Source: Hyaloperonospora brassicae (lineage: Eukaryota > Oomycota > Peronosporomycetes > Peronosporales > Peronosporaceae). Taken from it: a stretch of DNA of 64,000 bases. The notes beneath the pieces were generated by a model. It was not told the origin of the DNA, ran no database searches, and was given only the letters and a program-made list of their open reading frames with translations. How positions within the stretch are numbered: position 1 is the first letter of the stretch; every line of letters starts with the position of its first letter. The stretch covers positions 124,001 to 188,000 of the forward strand of contig CANTFL010000137.1 in NCBI GenBank assembly GCA_947650285.1, read 5' to 3'. The translations under genes were made by a program, and so were the position numbers. Below, piece by piece: positions 1 to 13,400 of the stretch.

Positions 1-1411
1 ATAACGTAAAGGACACGATCCTAATCAGCAACGGGCTCGACGTGGACCACTCCAAAGCCTGAAAAACTTGTACGAATAGCTGAAGGGATTGTTGACGGCA
101 GGGATTTTTTAATTATTTCAGAGTCCTTGGGCCTCACTAATTTTATCTTAACTTAAAACGAATGGCGTGAACATACGTTTGTGTATTGACTTCAAAACTG
201 TCAACGCTGTGACGGTGGGCATGGAATATGCGATGCCTTTGGTGGACGATCTATTTATAGAACTAAAAGGGTATCAACGGTTTTGCTCTCTGGAAGCTGC
301 TTGTGGGTTTGGGTGATAATGAAGACGGAGAGAGCGAGACGTATTACGGATTTCGTGTGCTCTTTGTGGCAATGGTTGCGGATGCAATTCGGATCAGAAA
401 AAGCTCCGATGATCTATCAGCGATTACTTGAAAACACCTTGTGGGGCTATGTTTAACCTAAAGGAGGCTGGAATGAGATTTTGGAGAGGGTACGAATTGT
501 ACAGAAAGAAGCAGAAACAGATAATCGATGGTATCATCAGAATCGCTATCGCACTACCGACCCAAACACCCCGTCACTAGGTTCGAAGCGGATTTCTACA
601 TTAAGACGGACCCTGACTCGGTACAACGAATGTTCAACGACCTTGAGAACAACATGTTCTTAGCAGGTGGGTCCGAAAAATCGGCACTTGCACAGGTGTT
701 CAAGCGTTGATCGTTCGTCAATGATATTTGTATTGGTAGGCGAAGTTTTGATAACTGCTTAGGAACTCTCAATCAATTTTTAAATGATTTGCCGAGTGTC
801 GAATACGCGTGAGTTTCACTAAGAGTATATTTACTCAACCGTGTGTTGACTTTATCTCTCACAACATTAATGCGCAGATAATCGCAGCTGATACAGAGAA
901 TTTGGAAGTGATTGCGGAGCTTTTCTTTTCAACTTCGAAGGGAGTCATGCAAGCATATTTGGAAGATCTCAACTACTATAGCCGATTCTTTTTCAAATAT
1001 AGCCAATCTATATTGCCGTCCTCTACCTGCTGAAGGAGGATACTTTTCTGGGGTCACCGGTGCTGGTGAAAACTCACAATTCGTTTGAGCTGCTCAAACA
1101 ATCGATTGTCAAAGTGCCCTTTGTCGTCATTTTAGTAAGAAGTTGGATGTTCACGTGACGATCTTCTCAAATGAGTGGGCGCTAAGTAGTACCTAAATGC
1201 AAATCCACGCCAACAATCTGCACCCAGTTTCTTTGTGCGACCGCGTGTAAAGGAGAATGAGAAAAATTACCACCCGGCAGAACGCGAGGTACTAGCATTA
1301 CTGCAACTGATCAAGGTCGCACATACATTGCTGGTAAGGAAAAAATCACGTCTACACGAGGTAATCTACCCGGAGTCTTCACGTCTATATTGTTATACAA
1401 TCGAGCATTTA
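1..1411 (+). pseudogene. Decayed Ty3/Gypsy pol relic (RT to RNase H)
   Basis: Pieces of a Gypsy reverse transcriptase and RNase H can be read in changing frames, so this is a dead relic. Near 170-210 the + strand reads CIDFKTVNAVT, followed by MPLVDDLF; near 370-420 it reads WLRMQFGSEKAPMIYQR, the usual block before the active site. The active-site region near 715-740 reads VNDICIG, so the first Asp of the expected x-x-D-D motif is changed. The RNase H block KNYHPAEREVLALL lies at about 1264-1305. Stops and frameshifts are frequent. The copy is cut at the window edge on the left and by an LTR on the right. It belongs to a different Gypsy lineage from the two elements at 35 and 56 kb, judged by its RT sequence. 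Confidence 0.8.
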
Positions 1412-1854
1412 TGTAACGGGGTGAGCCCGTTTCATAAAACTAATATTAATGTATCAATTTTTGGGTATTACCCATTTTGAACTCAGACAATCAAATTTAC
1501 TTGAAACAGGTGATGTTGGCAGAACATTCTTTGATGGGTTATATTTCTTTGATGGGTTGCTCCACCTGATGATTGATGTTCACGGCACATCAACCAGATC
1601 AACCACCAATCGCTGCTGGACGCGCGCAAAGGGTGGTGAGCAAGAGACCCACATAGGAGAATGGAGTTTAATTAGTGGGCTCAAGATAAAGATGGTTTAT
1701 TATAAACATAACCATATTAAATACAGGTCTACTTTTTCCCTTAGACAGAGCTTTCGAGCTCTGCCTACTTCGCTGCGCCTCCTCACGCCACGTGTACGTG
1801 ACGTCGGGTGCACGCAATCTTGCGCTTTTTAACACAAGGGCGTGCCCCGTTACA
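1412..1854 (+). mobile_element. Solo LTR, 443 bp (family A), same orientation as element 1
   Basis: It starts TGTAACGGGG and ends CCCCGTTACA, the termini shared by every LTR in the window. It contains the conserved GACGCGCGCAA block and the CACGTGTACGTGACGTCGGG block near the 3' end seen in the full element at 35 kb. It is about 98 percent identical to the inverted copy at 2573-3015. The flanks (ATTTA left, CTATC right) do not form a target duplication, so the insertion has been rearranged since it landed. The open frame across it is not a gene: an LTR in this family is non-coding. Confidence 0.9.
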
Positions 1855-2303
1855 CTATCCCCATATTAAATTAACATCCGATTAGGCTGTGTCGATACGA
1901 CGACTCTTTATTGCTCAGCTGCTATAGATACCACCTGGTCATCTACACGAAAAGACGAAGAGTACGACTCACAAAAGATGAACGTCCGTCGGTTTCCAAT
2001 ATGGACATGCTGAAGATGCAAGCAAGACGTTCGAAGCAGTACTCGCATGAGTCGACTGAGGTAAAGAAAGCTCGCCACACTTGTCTTCGGTACATCCCGT
2101 TGAGCACAACATGTTCCACAGTCGGCGATGTCTGTTTAGTACGAAAACCTGATCTGTCGAACGGGTGGGCGGTCAAGTCGGTACCTAAATGCTCAGGATT
2201 TTCATCCGGTCCGGGAACCTTCTTGGAGTGTCGAAGATCAGATTTTCTGACCGAGTGGATATCTAGAAAATTCGGGAAGTCTGATGCAAGAGATTAAGAG
2301 AGC
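1855..2303. other. Unassigned stretch between inverted LTRs
   Basis: An open frame of 128 codons runs on the + strand (1911-2297) but I recognise no domain in it. It sits between two inverted LTRs, so it may be part of the older interrupted element. Confidence 0.4.
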
Positions 2304-2572
2304 CTATCGGACGAATCTTCCCGCGGTGTATCCGCACCCTACCCATTCTCGGATAAAGATGGGGCTGCGACCCAACTCCTCTAAATAGGGCCAACTGGTC
2401 CAAACGTCGTCTGCTGGAGAAAGCAAGCAATCTCCGTCTCCTTTACACGCGTCGTCGTTCCTCTTGAAGTAGGATTGATCAGCAAACCCACGCTTCAAGG
2501 AGCTTCGTACCTCTGGCGCGCTTGGCGATGTGATGCACGTGTATGAACTTCCTCGCTGCTTGTCATTGTCGT
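2304..2572 (-). repeat. Dispersed repeat, related to 63534-64000
   Basis: Read on the minus strand, this stretch is clearly related to the right edge of the window (about 63830-64000 +): both share blocks such as GACGACGCGTGTAAAG and CCAGCAGACG, and the translations share NDDAC and SPADD/TPADG. It is therefore a repeat with former coding capacity. I do not recognise the protein. In both places an LTR of the TGTAACGGGG group lies next to it. Confidence 0.6.
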
Positions 2573-3015
2573 TGTAATGGGGCACGCCCTTGTGTTAATA
2601 AGCGCAAGATTGCGTGCACCCGACGTCACGTACACATGGCGTGAGGAGGCGCAGCGAAGTAGGCAAAACTCAAAAGCTCTGTCTAAGGGAAAAAGTAGAC
2701 CTGTATTTAATATGGTTATGTTTATAATAAACCATCTTTATCTTGAGCCCACTAATTAAACTCCATTCTCCTATGTGGGTCTCTTGCTCACCACCCTTTG
2801 CGCGCGTCCAGCAGCGATTGGTGGTTGATCTGGTTGATGTGCCGTGAACATCAATCATCAGGTGGAGCAACCCATCAAAGAAATATAACCCATCAAAGAA
2901 TGTTCTGCCAACATCACCTGTTTCAAGTAAATTTGATTGTCTGAGTTCAAAATGGGTAATACCCAAAAATTGATACATTAATATTAGTTTTATGTAACGG
3001 GCTCACCCCGTTACA
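2573..3015 (-). mobile_element. Solo LTR, 443 bp (family A), inverted copy
   Basis: Reverse-complement twin of 1412-1854 with only about seven differences. The outer ends are TGTAATGGGG (one change) and CCCCGTTACA. Flanks GTCGT and AGTAG are not a target duplication. The two LTRs face each other across 718 bp, an arrangement that simple LTR-LTR recombination does not produce. Confidence 0.9.
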
Positions 3016-5270
3016 AGTAGTAAGCTCGGAGAGAAAAAGGTTTTTGCATGGTCTAAGCACGAAATTTGAGTCTAGTAATTGAATTGGAAGATTTGATGGG
3101 CTTATCGGATAACATTAGAAACTAAGTACGCACCTATTCTATGACCCTCTCTAATTTTTTTCATATTAACTACTGATCCGCGCCTTCGGGCAAGAACCGC
3201 CAAGCGACGAAGACCTCCAACGAGTCAGGTAACGACCCTCTTTTGTGCAGAATGTCCCCATACTGTGGCCAAGGTGATAGGGGGATGCCGGCTTGCCGCT
3301 GGCTGCGCTACGGAGGCAGCGCAGCGTGCAAACCGGAAGGTAATGAACAACTAAGACACTTAGGGGTGCGGGTCACAGCAGCAGCTGGTGTCACCTTCCA
3401 CGTTACTCGTGCCGTTCTAAGTCGGTATTTATGTCGCAAGCCCGCTCGCCGAGCATAATTACCGAATCCACAAAGCAAACTTGCATAAAACGTGATTTAA
3501 ACGGACCCGTTTAAATGCGTCAGCACCCTGTCTACACCCCATACTGGAACCCATTTTCACGTGCTCTATGCGGAGTATCCACCGTGGAGCTTTCCATATT
3601 GAGATAGCCAGTAGACTGAGCCAGTGAGGAGGAGAATAATGTCTTTAAAGAAGAAGCATACCGATGTTGTATAGTGGTAAGCTCTTCATCGACGTACCAA
3701 TTCTCTCTTTAGATCAGTATATATAGGCTGCTTAATGGTGTACCAACTACTGACCATAGTTTGAGTGGGGTGTGGATGTTCAAAATGAAGCGTGCAGACC
3801 TCTCTATATTCTGCTATATTCAAGTTTGCACCAATCAGCAGCAGGTAAACAATGCCCCATTTACTGTGCATTAACCACTCGTACGCACGACTCGTGCCGG
3901 ATGCTAAAGGTTCTACAAATGACTTTTTGCAGCAACTTCATTTTTCTTTAATATACGAAAACGGGGTGAGCCAGTTATCTGTCAGTGCGTGACTGGCACA
4001 ATCCATGCCAATGTAAATGGTATATTTATTGCACAATGATTTTTAAAAATGTTCGTCTAGTCAATATCGTTGAAATATTACAGTAAATGTAATATTTTGT
4101 ATTGGTGTACATTTGGTTGATACAGGTCACGATATCAACCGGTTAACAAAAAAACGCAGCTAAAAGCGCAGTGGATGGTTATTGATATTCTACTTTATAA
4201 ATTTGCAGAATAATAAGCCCGAAGTAAGGTAAAGAATATACAGGAAAGGAGCTTAATGATATTATAGAATACAGCTTTCCTTTCCTCACTTCCAAGCAAT
4301 TGTTGCTCTTTCTCTGCACGTACGGTGTACTTGAGGCTTAAGATCGCACAACCTCATACTTTTCCGATACATGGGATGGCCAGGTATCCCATAAGAAGTG
4401 GGTCCCATTAGACGTGCCCTATCACTATTTGTCGATTATCTGTGTCGGGACTCTTGTCGTTGACATATTTTTAAAGCCCATTAGCTCTGCTAATATAAAC
4501 TTAACACGTTAGAAAATAAAAAATAAACACGCGCTCATACCGTTTCAAAAAGAAGGAACCTGAAAAATCTCGATAGTAGCATTATAAATAATAGAGTAGC
4601 TCCTAAAGTCCATGGTATTTAATCCTTCCAAGGCCGTGTTGTTTCAGCCATGCTATAACTAAGATGAGATCATACCTTGTGTTCAAAAATAAGGACTAAG
4701 CATATTTCCTCGCTGTTATTGTAACAACTTCAATTCTAAATACATCCCAATATTTGTTACAGTGACACGAGTTGATGTCGCAAGACAAACGGTGATGCCG
4801 TACTACCTTGCGCTTTTAACACATCTTCGTATTTCCGACAACATTTTTAAAGACAGCGTCGAGCGTTGTTCCGGATGTTTCGGTATCAGATAAAGTTGAT
4901 GAAGAGGAAATAAACCCATTAAATGTCGATTTACAAAAAGCAATCCTGTGTTGCACGCAAATTTTGCGTTTTATAACCATGGGCTCTGATGAGCTAAGAA
5001 ATGTTTACCTTTAACTCTGTAGGTCACGCCAAAATGTAGTACTTCCTCAAGCTGGGAGTCCTGTTCCTACTAGGGGTTGACATATATCCGAGACCTACAA
5101 TACTCCAGATTCAATACGGCAACCTATATCGTAAAAAATGTAGGAAACGTTCACAACAACTTAACTTTGCATCAGGCAGTATCCGATAAGAGTCGATGGT
5201 TTTTTGTGTTGTTGTTGATTTTTGAATCGTGTGCCAGACCCATAATGACATAATACTAAAAGACTCTATA
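3016..5270. other. No gene recognised; relic DNA
   Basis: A GC-richer block at about 3180-3470 stands out from AT-rich surroundings and looks like old repeat sequence, possibly the end of the Gypsy relic to the left. A fragment resembling an LTR start (ACGGGGTGAGCC) is at about 3960. The remainder shows only short random frames. Confidence 0.4.
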
Positions 5271-6756
5271 TGTACACACCCACCCTTTGATAGGTAAACA
5301 CCCCCCTGAAATAGAGACCCCTTTTTTAAGTACCACAACCTCTCTAACTAGGGCCTGCACACTTATACATAAAAAATGCCAAATGTATATTCTTTGCTAC
5401 ATACCTCCCCTTCGTAATACAGGCCTCTTTTGTGTCAGCACACAGCCTTGAGTATGACTTCCGATCTCATTATCCGGCACCCCAGTATAAAAACACATGA
5501 TGCTACCATATACCCTATTTTAAACAACGTTTAAACAACGTCAACAATGCATGAGATGCTAGCAGATATCCAGCCATACGGCCCCGTAATCTCTTAAGGC
5601 GAGAAGCAAAGAGGCACACCATGTGACCTGCGCGTTGTTTTGCTCAATGTCATATCCACCGTCTGTCTCTTTGTGGTGCTGTACGAGTTCCTCTATCTAC
5701 AGGAGACGGCTGCCTGCACGACCTCAGGAAATCGTCTTGTTGCTGAGTAGAGCGGCGTGCGCGCACGGGCGACAACGCAGAAGCTGTCACTTCTATGTCA
5801 CATCCACTTGATGCTACTCGGTCGATTGTCAATGGATGTTGCACGATCGCTGTGGGGGCCAAGTACCAAGACTCGAGGAGGTGAGCAGGTGCCACATATA
5901 CACATCGGGGTACTTCTTTCTTTTTAAACCTGACCTCTGGATGATTATTTGCTGAAGTTCGGGGAATGGGAAATGTGTCTGTGACCTTTTAAGGTGCTCG
6001 GGGTCGCTGCGTACGATTTTTAACAATGTAGCAGCACCAAAAATCGCAAGATTTGTATTTTGTGATCATATGTATCCTGAAAAATGATCATTCGTTCGCC
6101 AACGTGTTTAGTGAGCTCGTTAAGAAATGCGACTGTTACCGCGCACAACTTGTGTCGTCCCAGATCGACGCTATTGATGCGACAGTTGTTCATTGACAAG
6201 GTGCCCGGTAATATGTTACTTAGGAGCGGCTGTTGACTCACTTACTGCTGATAGGTTTGTATTTGATCGGATGCGGTGTAGCGGACCACTGCTGCGCGGT
6301 ACGAATCGGAAAAGGCTATTTCGGACGAGCATTTCTGACTGTCAATTGATTCGCAAATGTTTTTTGTGTGCAATTAGGACACGACGATCATCTAGAAGTG
6401 AGATCGATCGAGGCTACGAACGCCATCATTTCGGTTTTCTCAAAGTCAATGGAACATTTGGAGGATCACGATGTCGCTGACCAGCTATAAAATTATCGAT
6501 AAAATAGTAGACATATTATTATTAAGTGTACTTATACGCGGGGGGGGGGGTGCGGTATTAGGAGAGCAGAAGTCAAACTCAAGGCTGTGTGCTGACACAA
6601 AAGAGGCCTGTATTACGGAGGGGTCCGTATGGAGCAAAGAATATTCATATGGCGTTTTGTATGTATATGTGTGCAGGCCCTAGTTGGGGAGATTACGGTA
6701 CTTAAAAGGCCTCCATCTTATAGGTATATGTTCCTATCATGTGGCAGGTGTGTACC
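5271..6756. mobile_element. Candidate 1.5-kb element with about 220-bp inverted terminal arms
   Basis: The arm at 5271-5490 is repeated in inverted orientation at 6531-6756, with identical blocks such as CTAGGGCCTGCACAC and the stretch around AATACAGGCCTCTTTTGTGT. Identity is high on the inner half and lower on the outer half. The 1.04 kb between them has no recognisable coding domain. No clean target duplication was found at the outer ends, so the boundaries are approximate. It fits a non-autonomous DNA transposon with long inverted ends. Confidence 0.6.
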
Positions 6757-9700
6757 TATGAAAATCCGTACTTAATTGACCTTTGTTTAGGATTTTTACA
6801 GAAGCTAGCGCACAATGTCGTAATTAGCACAAACTAGCATTATTAATGTAGTTATCTTTGCCTTGACACTAATAGCGTTTCCTTAAATTAAAACAGTGTC
6901 AGACGGTAACGGGTCGCTGAACCGATTGCAACTTGTAGTACTTTGTCGTCCTTCCGATGTCATTGTTTAATATTCAAGTGTACAAGCTTTAAAAGTCTTT
7001 AGAGGTCTTGTAAAAGGATGCATACTTCCATCGTCTCACCGCGGCGAAGCGGCGGACACACTCCCATTTTGCGGCGGTATTTGGCGAGATCGTCATGACA
7101 CTGCTGCCGAGTACAACGCCGTTAGACTAAGAGCGTGCCACCATCTATGACACCGTTGTGCGCGCCCTCGCTAAAGACTATCAACAAATTCCGGCTTTTT
7201 CTAAAACATTGCAGCACAACGCGATCATGATGAAAATATACAAATACTTTGGTGAATTGTGGTATTGTATACCCTTTGATTGTTGGACTCGAGTGATTTA
7301 CATTGCGATTATTTTAATATTTATAATGTTTCTCCGACAGATAAATTTAATGCCTTCAGTTTGGGCTTTTAGGAGTAGCCAATATAGGGAATTTGGTAAA
7401 CCTTTTGTAAAACGGGACCTTAGTTAATACACTGAACGTTATCCAGCCCGACATGCATTCAAGCATCCACAGAATGATTCACGCTTGCTTGCAGAATTAC
7501 TCTCTCTTCAACAGGACTAGCTATCGGTGCGAAATGACGTGTAGAAGGTACGGCATCTTCCTTTGTGTATCATCACAGAAATGTTTGACATGAAATCACA
7601 GATACATATTATTGTCGTCAATATCAAGTGAGGAAGGACGCGTTTTTGGATCACACCTGCTTTGTTGAAGCCCCTTGTAGGGGCATATGCTCTGACGCTC
7701 CGTGAAAATATCACTTTCGCTCATTTTTAATTGCACGCAGCTTCGTAGCGTACCTGAAGCTCTAGACCATATGCAATGACCTAGACTCAATCGAAATCTC
7801 GCATGGTCGTTTCAAATCTTTCGTGACCTATATTTGCAGTCGAAATACGATAAAATGTTATAAGATAATGAAACAAGCATTTCTTGCGGATGCCTCCCGC
7901 TTACATGCTCATGTGGCATAAAATATTTACATTGCAAGAAGATGATGTGTCGTCCTTGGATTGCCGTAGCTCTTTCTATTCCAGTAGACGCGGAATGTCC
8001 TACAGGCAGGAAAGAGATCCCAGGTGCACAGATGAAGGCGCGTGCTCCAACCTTGTTATTTGCGTTTAATTAAAAGAGCACTACTTTGCGTGAAGATTTG
8101 AGAACTGATCATTACCCGTCTAATTTATTTGGAGTGAAATAAACGCTTTAGAAGTCGTTGGATTCTGGTGCATCCCACAATATTTCGTGATTTGTATTAT
8201 ATATTCTCACGGTTCGAAAACATTCCCCGCTGCGTCGTTGCTATACTTGATGATAAAGAATACGACGCTTCTTCAAGTAGATGGATTTACTATCGCACAC
8301 GTTTGACAGTTATTAGAAAACGATAAATTTACGCATATAGTATGTATTACGCAATGGATTGCATCCTGAAGACAACGAGGCTGTCTAAGAATAAAAAGAA
8401 AACTGATTGTATATTTCTTTTTGTGTGCGCAAAGTGTTCAAACATCTGTAAATTGTGTCGTTCGATAGCCTCCTGTTGGGGCTATGAACGAATTTGCCAC
8501 GACTAGAAGGCAGAATATAGAAGTTGGTGGCAATATATACGGTTTATGTTACATTACAATGATGAGGTCACTGATAGAGTTGATTGTAATTACCGCATGA
8601 TATACATAATTTAAGAAAAGACTCCATATTTACAGTAAAGCGCCCGAGCTGGAGCCCTCGCGTAATTTTGAATCGCTGGAGCAGAGGATCGCGAGTGTAA
8701 TCGAGGCGATCGATTACTTAACTTTGCGTATATTTGACACGAAGTGACGGAATGTAAGTCCGCATGTGGTCAACGTGGTGGAGATAGAGCTTTCATGTCA
8801 AGAGGGGCGAACTAACCAAACGAAAAAGCGACGTATCATGATTGAGCAGGGTCTCGAGGTGCGAGGTTATGCGCAAGAAATAGAAAACTTATATCCAAGC
8901 CGACTTAGTAATGTAAAAAACTGTTAGAGTTAGATTTATTGTTATAAAACCCCTATGTGCGCTTAAGCATATGGTGTAGGCTTCACATCACTGTCGATAC
9001 ATTGAGGTAGGATTCTTCTGTGTGATGCTCTAGAGAATACGTCTTTGTCATAAAATCATGGTAATAAATACTTTCCGACCTCGATGCCGGATACATTACC
9101 CCAATATATGCAATTTAACCGCCTAAGTTGCCGATGAAGTAGTTTTGGAGGGACGCACAAAGTGCGCGACGCCTAAATCATTGTGTGGAGAACTCTTTGA
9201 GGCGAATTGTTGGCACATTATTCCCACTTCGGGTAAAAATATCTAAAACCGCGCGTGTGAATATTGTCGCGAAGGCACTCTAAAAATAATCCCATATATC
9301 CCGGTTTGCCGAGGTACGAATAGATCTATATCCGTGCCTGTACTTTGCTGGAAACCACAACTAGTGATCTTAAAGAACGATTGGGCATTTAAATAAAAAT
9401 GGCTCGATCTAGTACCAGGTGTCTCCAATATATGGCCTGGATCGGTCTGTCGTTTTTCATTCATTCAAAGATCAATAATAGGACCCCCAGATAATTTATG
9501 AATGGAATGGGACCAAAGGGGATCGCTAGCTGATGGGACATAGAATTCGACGGTCGGAATGACGTATCAACGAATGTGATCGGTAATTTACCCAGTCCCT
9601 ACCGATCGAACATTATTTCATGCCACCCCAAAAAGGCGGATCTGGGACCGGACGATTTGCCTGATAACATCATGCGAGTCGGTGTGTACATATAAAGGAT

Positions 9701-10079
9701 GCAGATGAAGAGTATAATTTTATACAACCATCGATGCAATATTAATTACTGTGTAAGATTGTAAATTGAATACGTTAGTCGATATCCACTAGTTTTGAGG
9801 GTGACAAAGTATGAGAAAAGATAGGATAAAACGTTTAAAATGTCCTTAACCGTCCGGACGAAAAGCACTAGCAGAAGGTGCCCGAACTGATATCATAAAC
9901 TTTATCCAAACTATATTTCATAAATGTTTAGGTATATATCTACCTATAACGGGCACTGGTCACTTCTTTCTGGGACACCTTTACGGAGCCAACGCTGACT
10001 GAAATAATCGAAGGTCAGTGCTTTGCTAGGTATAGACACGATACAGAGAAAAAGTAGACAAATAAGGCAAGACTGAAGC
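6757..10079. other. No gene recognised
   Basis: AT-rich DNA with short frames only on both strands. I see no domain, RNA gene or structured repeat that I can support. Confidence 0.5.
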
Positions 10080-10400
10080 TGTAAAGAAAGTAAAATTGTT
10101 ATTTAATATAAATAGGTCTCATACATTTGTTTTTCTGTTTACCTAACTTTATAAAATTGACATAACTAGAAGAATGATGACGTATCCTCACCAAATATTG
10201 CGCGCGTCTCGAAGCGATTTGTGATTTGATACAAATACAATATCAACCAATGAGTAGAAATTTGAGTCCATCACAACACATAACTGTATTTAGTGATATT
10301 GCTAAATATTAATCAACCCAATATTCTTTTATACCATTTCGCACAGGGTATTCGTTGTTCATCACTAACTGTTTTGTTAATTAACACCCACCGTACAAAT
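10080..10400 (-). mobile_element. Degenerate LTR fragment (family A)
   Basis: The stretch around 10180-10255 aligns with the core of the family A LTR in minus orientation, including ATTGCGCGCGTC followed by AGCGATTTGTGATTTGAT and an ATCAACCAATGAG block. Ends are eroded and no target duplication is visible. Confidence 0.55.
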
Positions 10401-13400
10401 TAGGGTCTCTGATTGGTCTAAGGGGCGAATAAGAACGTAATATTCAACGAACATCCAGACCCGTAACAACAACCACCTTGCACTAACCTTTTGACCACTA
10501 TTCTTTTCTTCTAACCCACAATGAAGAGCCTCACTCCCCCTTAGCAGCTTGAATACGCTTCTTTGGAATAGTCAAGAGCCTAATTTGATGCGCATGCGCA
10601 GCTGGAAGGCTATGTTTTTATTAGTTAACACACAAGAAGGGTTGGCAATAAAAAACCGTGCTGTAAAATCTGTAATTCTTGTTCGCTCCCAGTTAAACCC
10701 CCTAGTCATATACCCAGGTGCTGGACTTCGCCAGCGTATGTATTACAGACGCATCATTGGTTGTTTGCTCAAGGCCAGCTTATGGCAAGAGGAAGCTGGA
10801 TATTGACAGGTTCAAGTTGCCAATGGAGAACATAGCCACGAGCCCTTTGCCCACCATTCTGCCCATCCACAAGGGTGCACTTTGACATAAGAATCTTGGC
10901 TAAAAGTCTTGGCTCTAACACGTGCTATATGAAACCTGGCCGCAGAGTCACCTCACTGCGGCAGAAACATGATGCCTTAGCCACATCTCAAGTCGTTTAT
11001 AACCTGCGTCATGCAGAACGTAAAAATATGCTGGCGGGCCGCTCTCCGCTAACAGCTCTCTTGGACTCTTAGAGAGCAAGTGACTACTTTTCTCTTGTCG
11101 ATTAACAACAGCAGCTTACTCACCTGCTAATTATCTTTACATCGGCAAAGAAGGAGATTTGTCGGAAGTACAGTGTTAGTTGTGTTTTATTGCTTGCCAA
11201 AACATACAAGACCGGCAAATATGGACTCCCTCCCCTCCACATTGTTGGTGTCACAACAACAAACAGTTCCTTTACCTTTGCGAATTATTTTATGCGGAAT
11301 GTGTATTTGGCAAGGCTGTTTTTTGTAGGTCAATAGTGAAGAAAGGTGGTCAAAATGGCAGTACAATGTGATTGTTCTAAGGGGTCAGGGAAGTCGTTGG
11401 ATGTTAAGTTTTAAATGTCAATTTGGACTTATCAAAGGCGGTAATATGTGAAGTAGGTGATGGTTAGCGAAAAGGTGAGTAATGAATAACGAATCCCTTC
11501 ACATAATGGTACTATAATGTAAGGGGTACCCCGACACACTAACATTATGGATAGCTGCACAAATTAATGGCTATACTCACTACTTTCGGAATATTGCTAT
11601 ATATTGATTGGAAAGTCAATGCCGCGACTATCAAAGTCAATATAAAGATTTAGTATCAGAGCTACACAGCTCCTTGAGTCAGAGGAATAATTTAACGCTC
11701 AATGAACAACTTAAGGCTCAACGAACCCGACTGAAAGAGTCAACAAGCTCAGAGATTTTACGTTCCCTGTTCCAGGGGGACCAAACGATTCAAATAATCA
11801 AACGCACAGAGTGCACAAGGAGTAGCTGCCATAACAAGGCGTTGCTACCTCCTTATCGATCACAAGACGCCTCAAAGAGGCACGTGTCTTTCGGATCAAA
11901 ATAAGAACTGAATTTTGTTTCTTCTTTTAACCTAAATGAACACCGTAGAGCAAAGTGTTTAACCTACTCGCTAATGTCCTAAATAAACCTCTTAAAAGGT
12001 CTCGTAATCAATGGTTGACAGACATTAGTCTTCAACCATTGATACTGTGTTCTAATATTACTTTAAAAGGGGATCCCATCCCTTGTGTGCACCACACCTA
12101 TTGCCGACTACCAGGCGACGTGTAACCCCGTTACAGATTTTGTTCGGGCATTTTAACGCGTGTATGAGGAAAAATATATAATAATAGTTGGATCGATTTG
12201 ACGACTATTCTGTGGTTATGGAACAGACATTGTGACAGGTTAGCAGTAAATAAAACGAGTTAATTTTTTCTTTTGCTAAAGATTAGCGTTCTCATTTTCC
12301 AGGAGAGATCTATTTGGCTCCTGACGTCTATATTCGCACATCTACAAAGACACGGAAGTACGAGTTTGGATTGTAGTTTGAGATCGCGCAGATCGATCGT
12401 GGGATATAAGACCATGATCACGCAAGTTACTACAATTCGATAAGTGCTCTTGGACGCAGCGCAGGTAAAAGACTGTATACAAAATTGAGAGATGATATAA
12501 ATGTTCAAGTGATCAGAACAACGATATTTAAGACTGCACTAATCGAGATTGACGCAAGCGGAACAGATCGCTGTGTAAATATTTCTGTACAGTGATTTGA
12601 CATCGGTATTTGAGACGAAGCGGGTTCGACATTTTAAATGGCGGTAACAAAGAACTCAAGCGTGAACATTTAAGAAATGCACAAGGTTAGCACAAGTATG
12701 CACGAACAAGGAGCGTATAGGATGACCCCTCTATAATTCAGCAGGTCTGGGCAGTGGAATATTGCAGCTTAAATCGGAAAATTTGTGGGATCACCTGCAA
12801 ATCATTTGCAGCAATCTAAAAAAGGTTCGCGGGACCCAAGAGACTTGTAGAGTGCAGCACTCGATCGTATCAATTCAGGTCGAAGTATTGATTGAGGCAC
12901 TAGTATCCGTAACCGCGTTATCCAGTAAATGATTTATTAAATAGATTGAGGACCACCGTAAAATAAGTCATCTCTTCAAAATATCTTATCATATTAGAAT
13001 CTGACTTTCCGATTTTAGCATCCACGAGCGCTATGCGCTTTATACACGCTTCAACAAGTTGAATGACTCCATTGATCCAGCTCAAACGCCAATTTCATTA
13101 ACGTTTCATGATATTTGGAACCGTTTTAATCGAAAAATGTCGTCAGCGCCATAGATCTTAGCGAAGGTATAAATTAGAGTGGATAAGAGGATATCAAGTT
13201 GCGTTACCTGCTTTAAGAACCCAAAGGGGGGATAGTATGCTTCCACGTGAGCCAAAAAGTTTTAATTTTGATCCGACTACATCAAAGGCGGATAATGAAA
13301 CAAGTAGTTTGCCTGCTGCGCAGCTTCACATAAATTTAATTACAGTACATTTCTTACATAGCGCGCTTACTAGCGGTATCTGGATTTGCATTTGACACAT

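Noticed and set aside
1449..1832. 127-codon ORF, with an identical 102-codon counterpart at 2670-2978 on the other strand
   Set aside because: Both lie inside the non-coding LTR pair; the identity reflects LTR identity, not a gene.
6538..6551. G run as a quadruplex or origin
   Set aside because: A single run of ten or so G gives no four-tract pattern; it lies in the arm of an inverted repeat and is more likely slippage.
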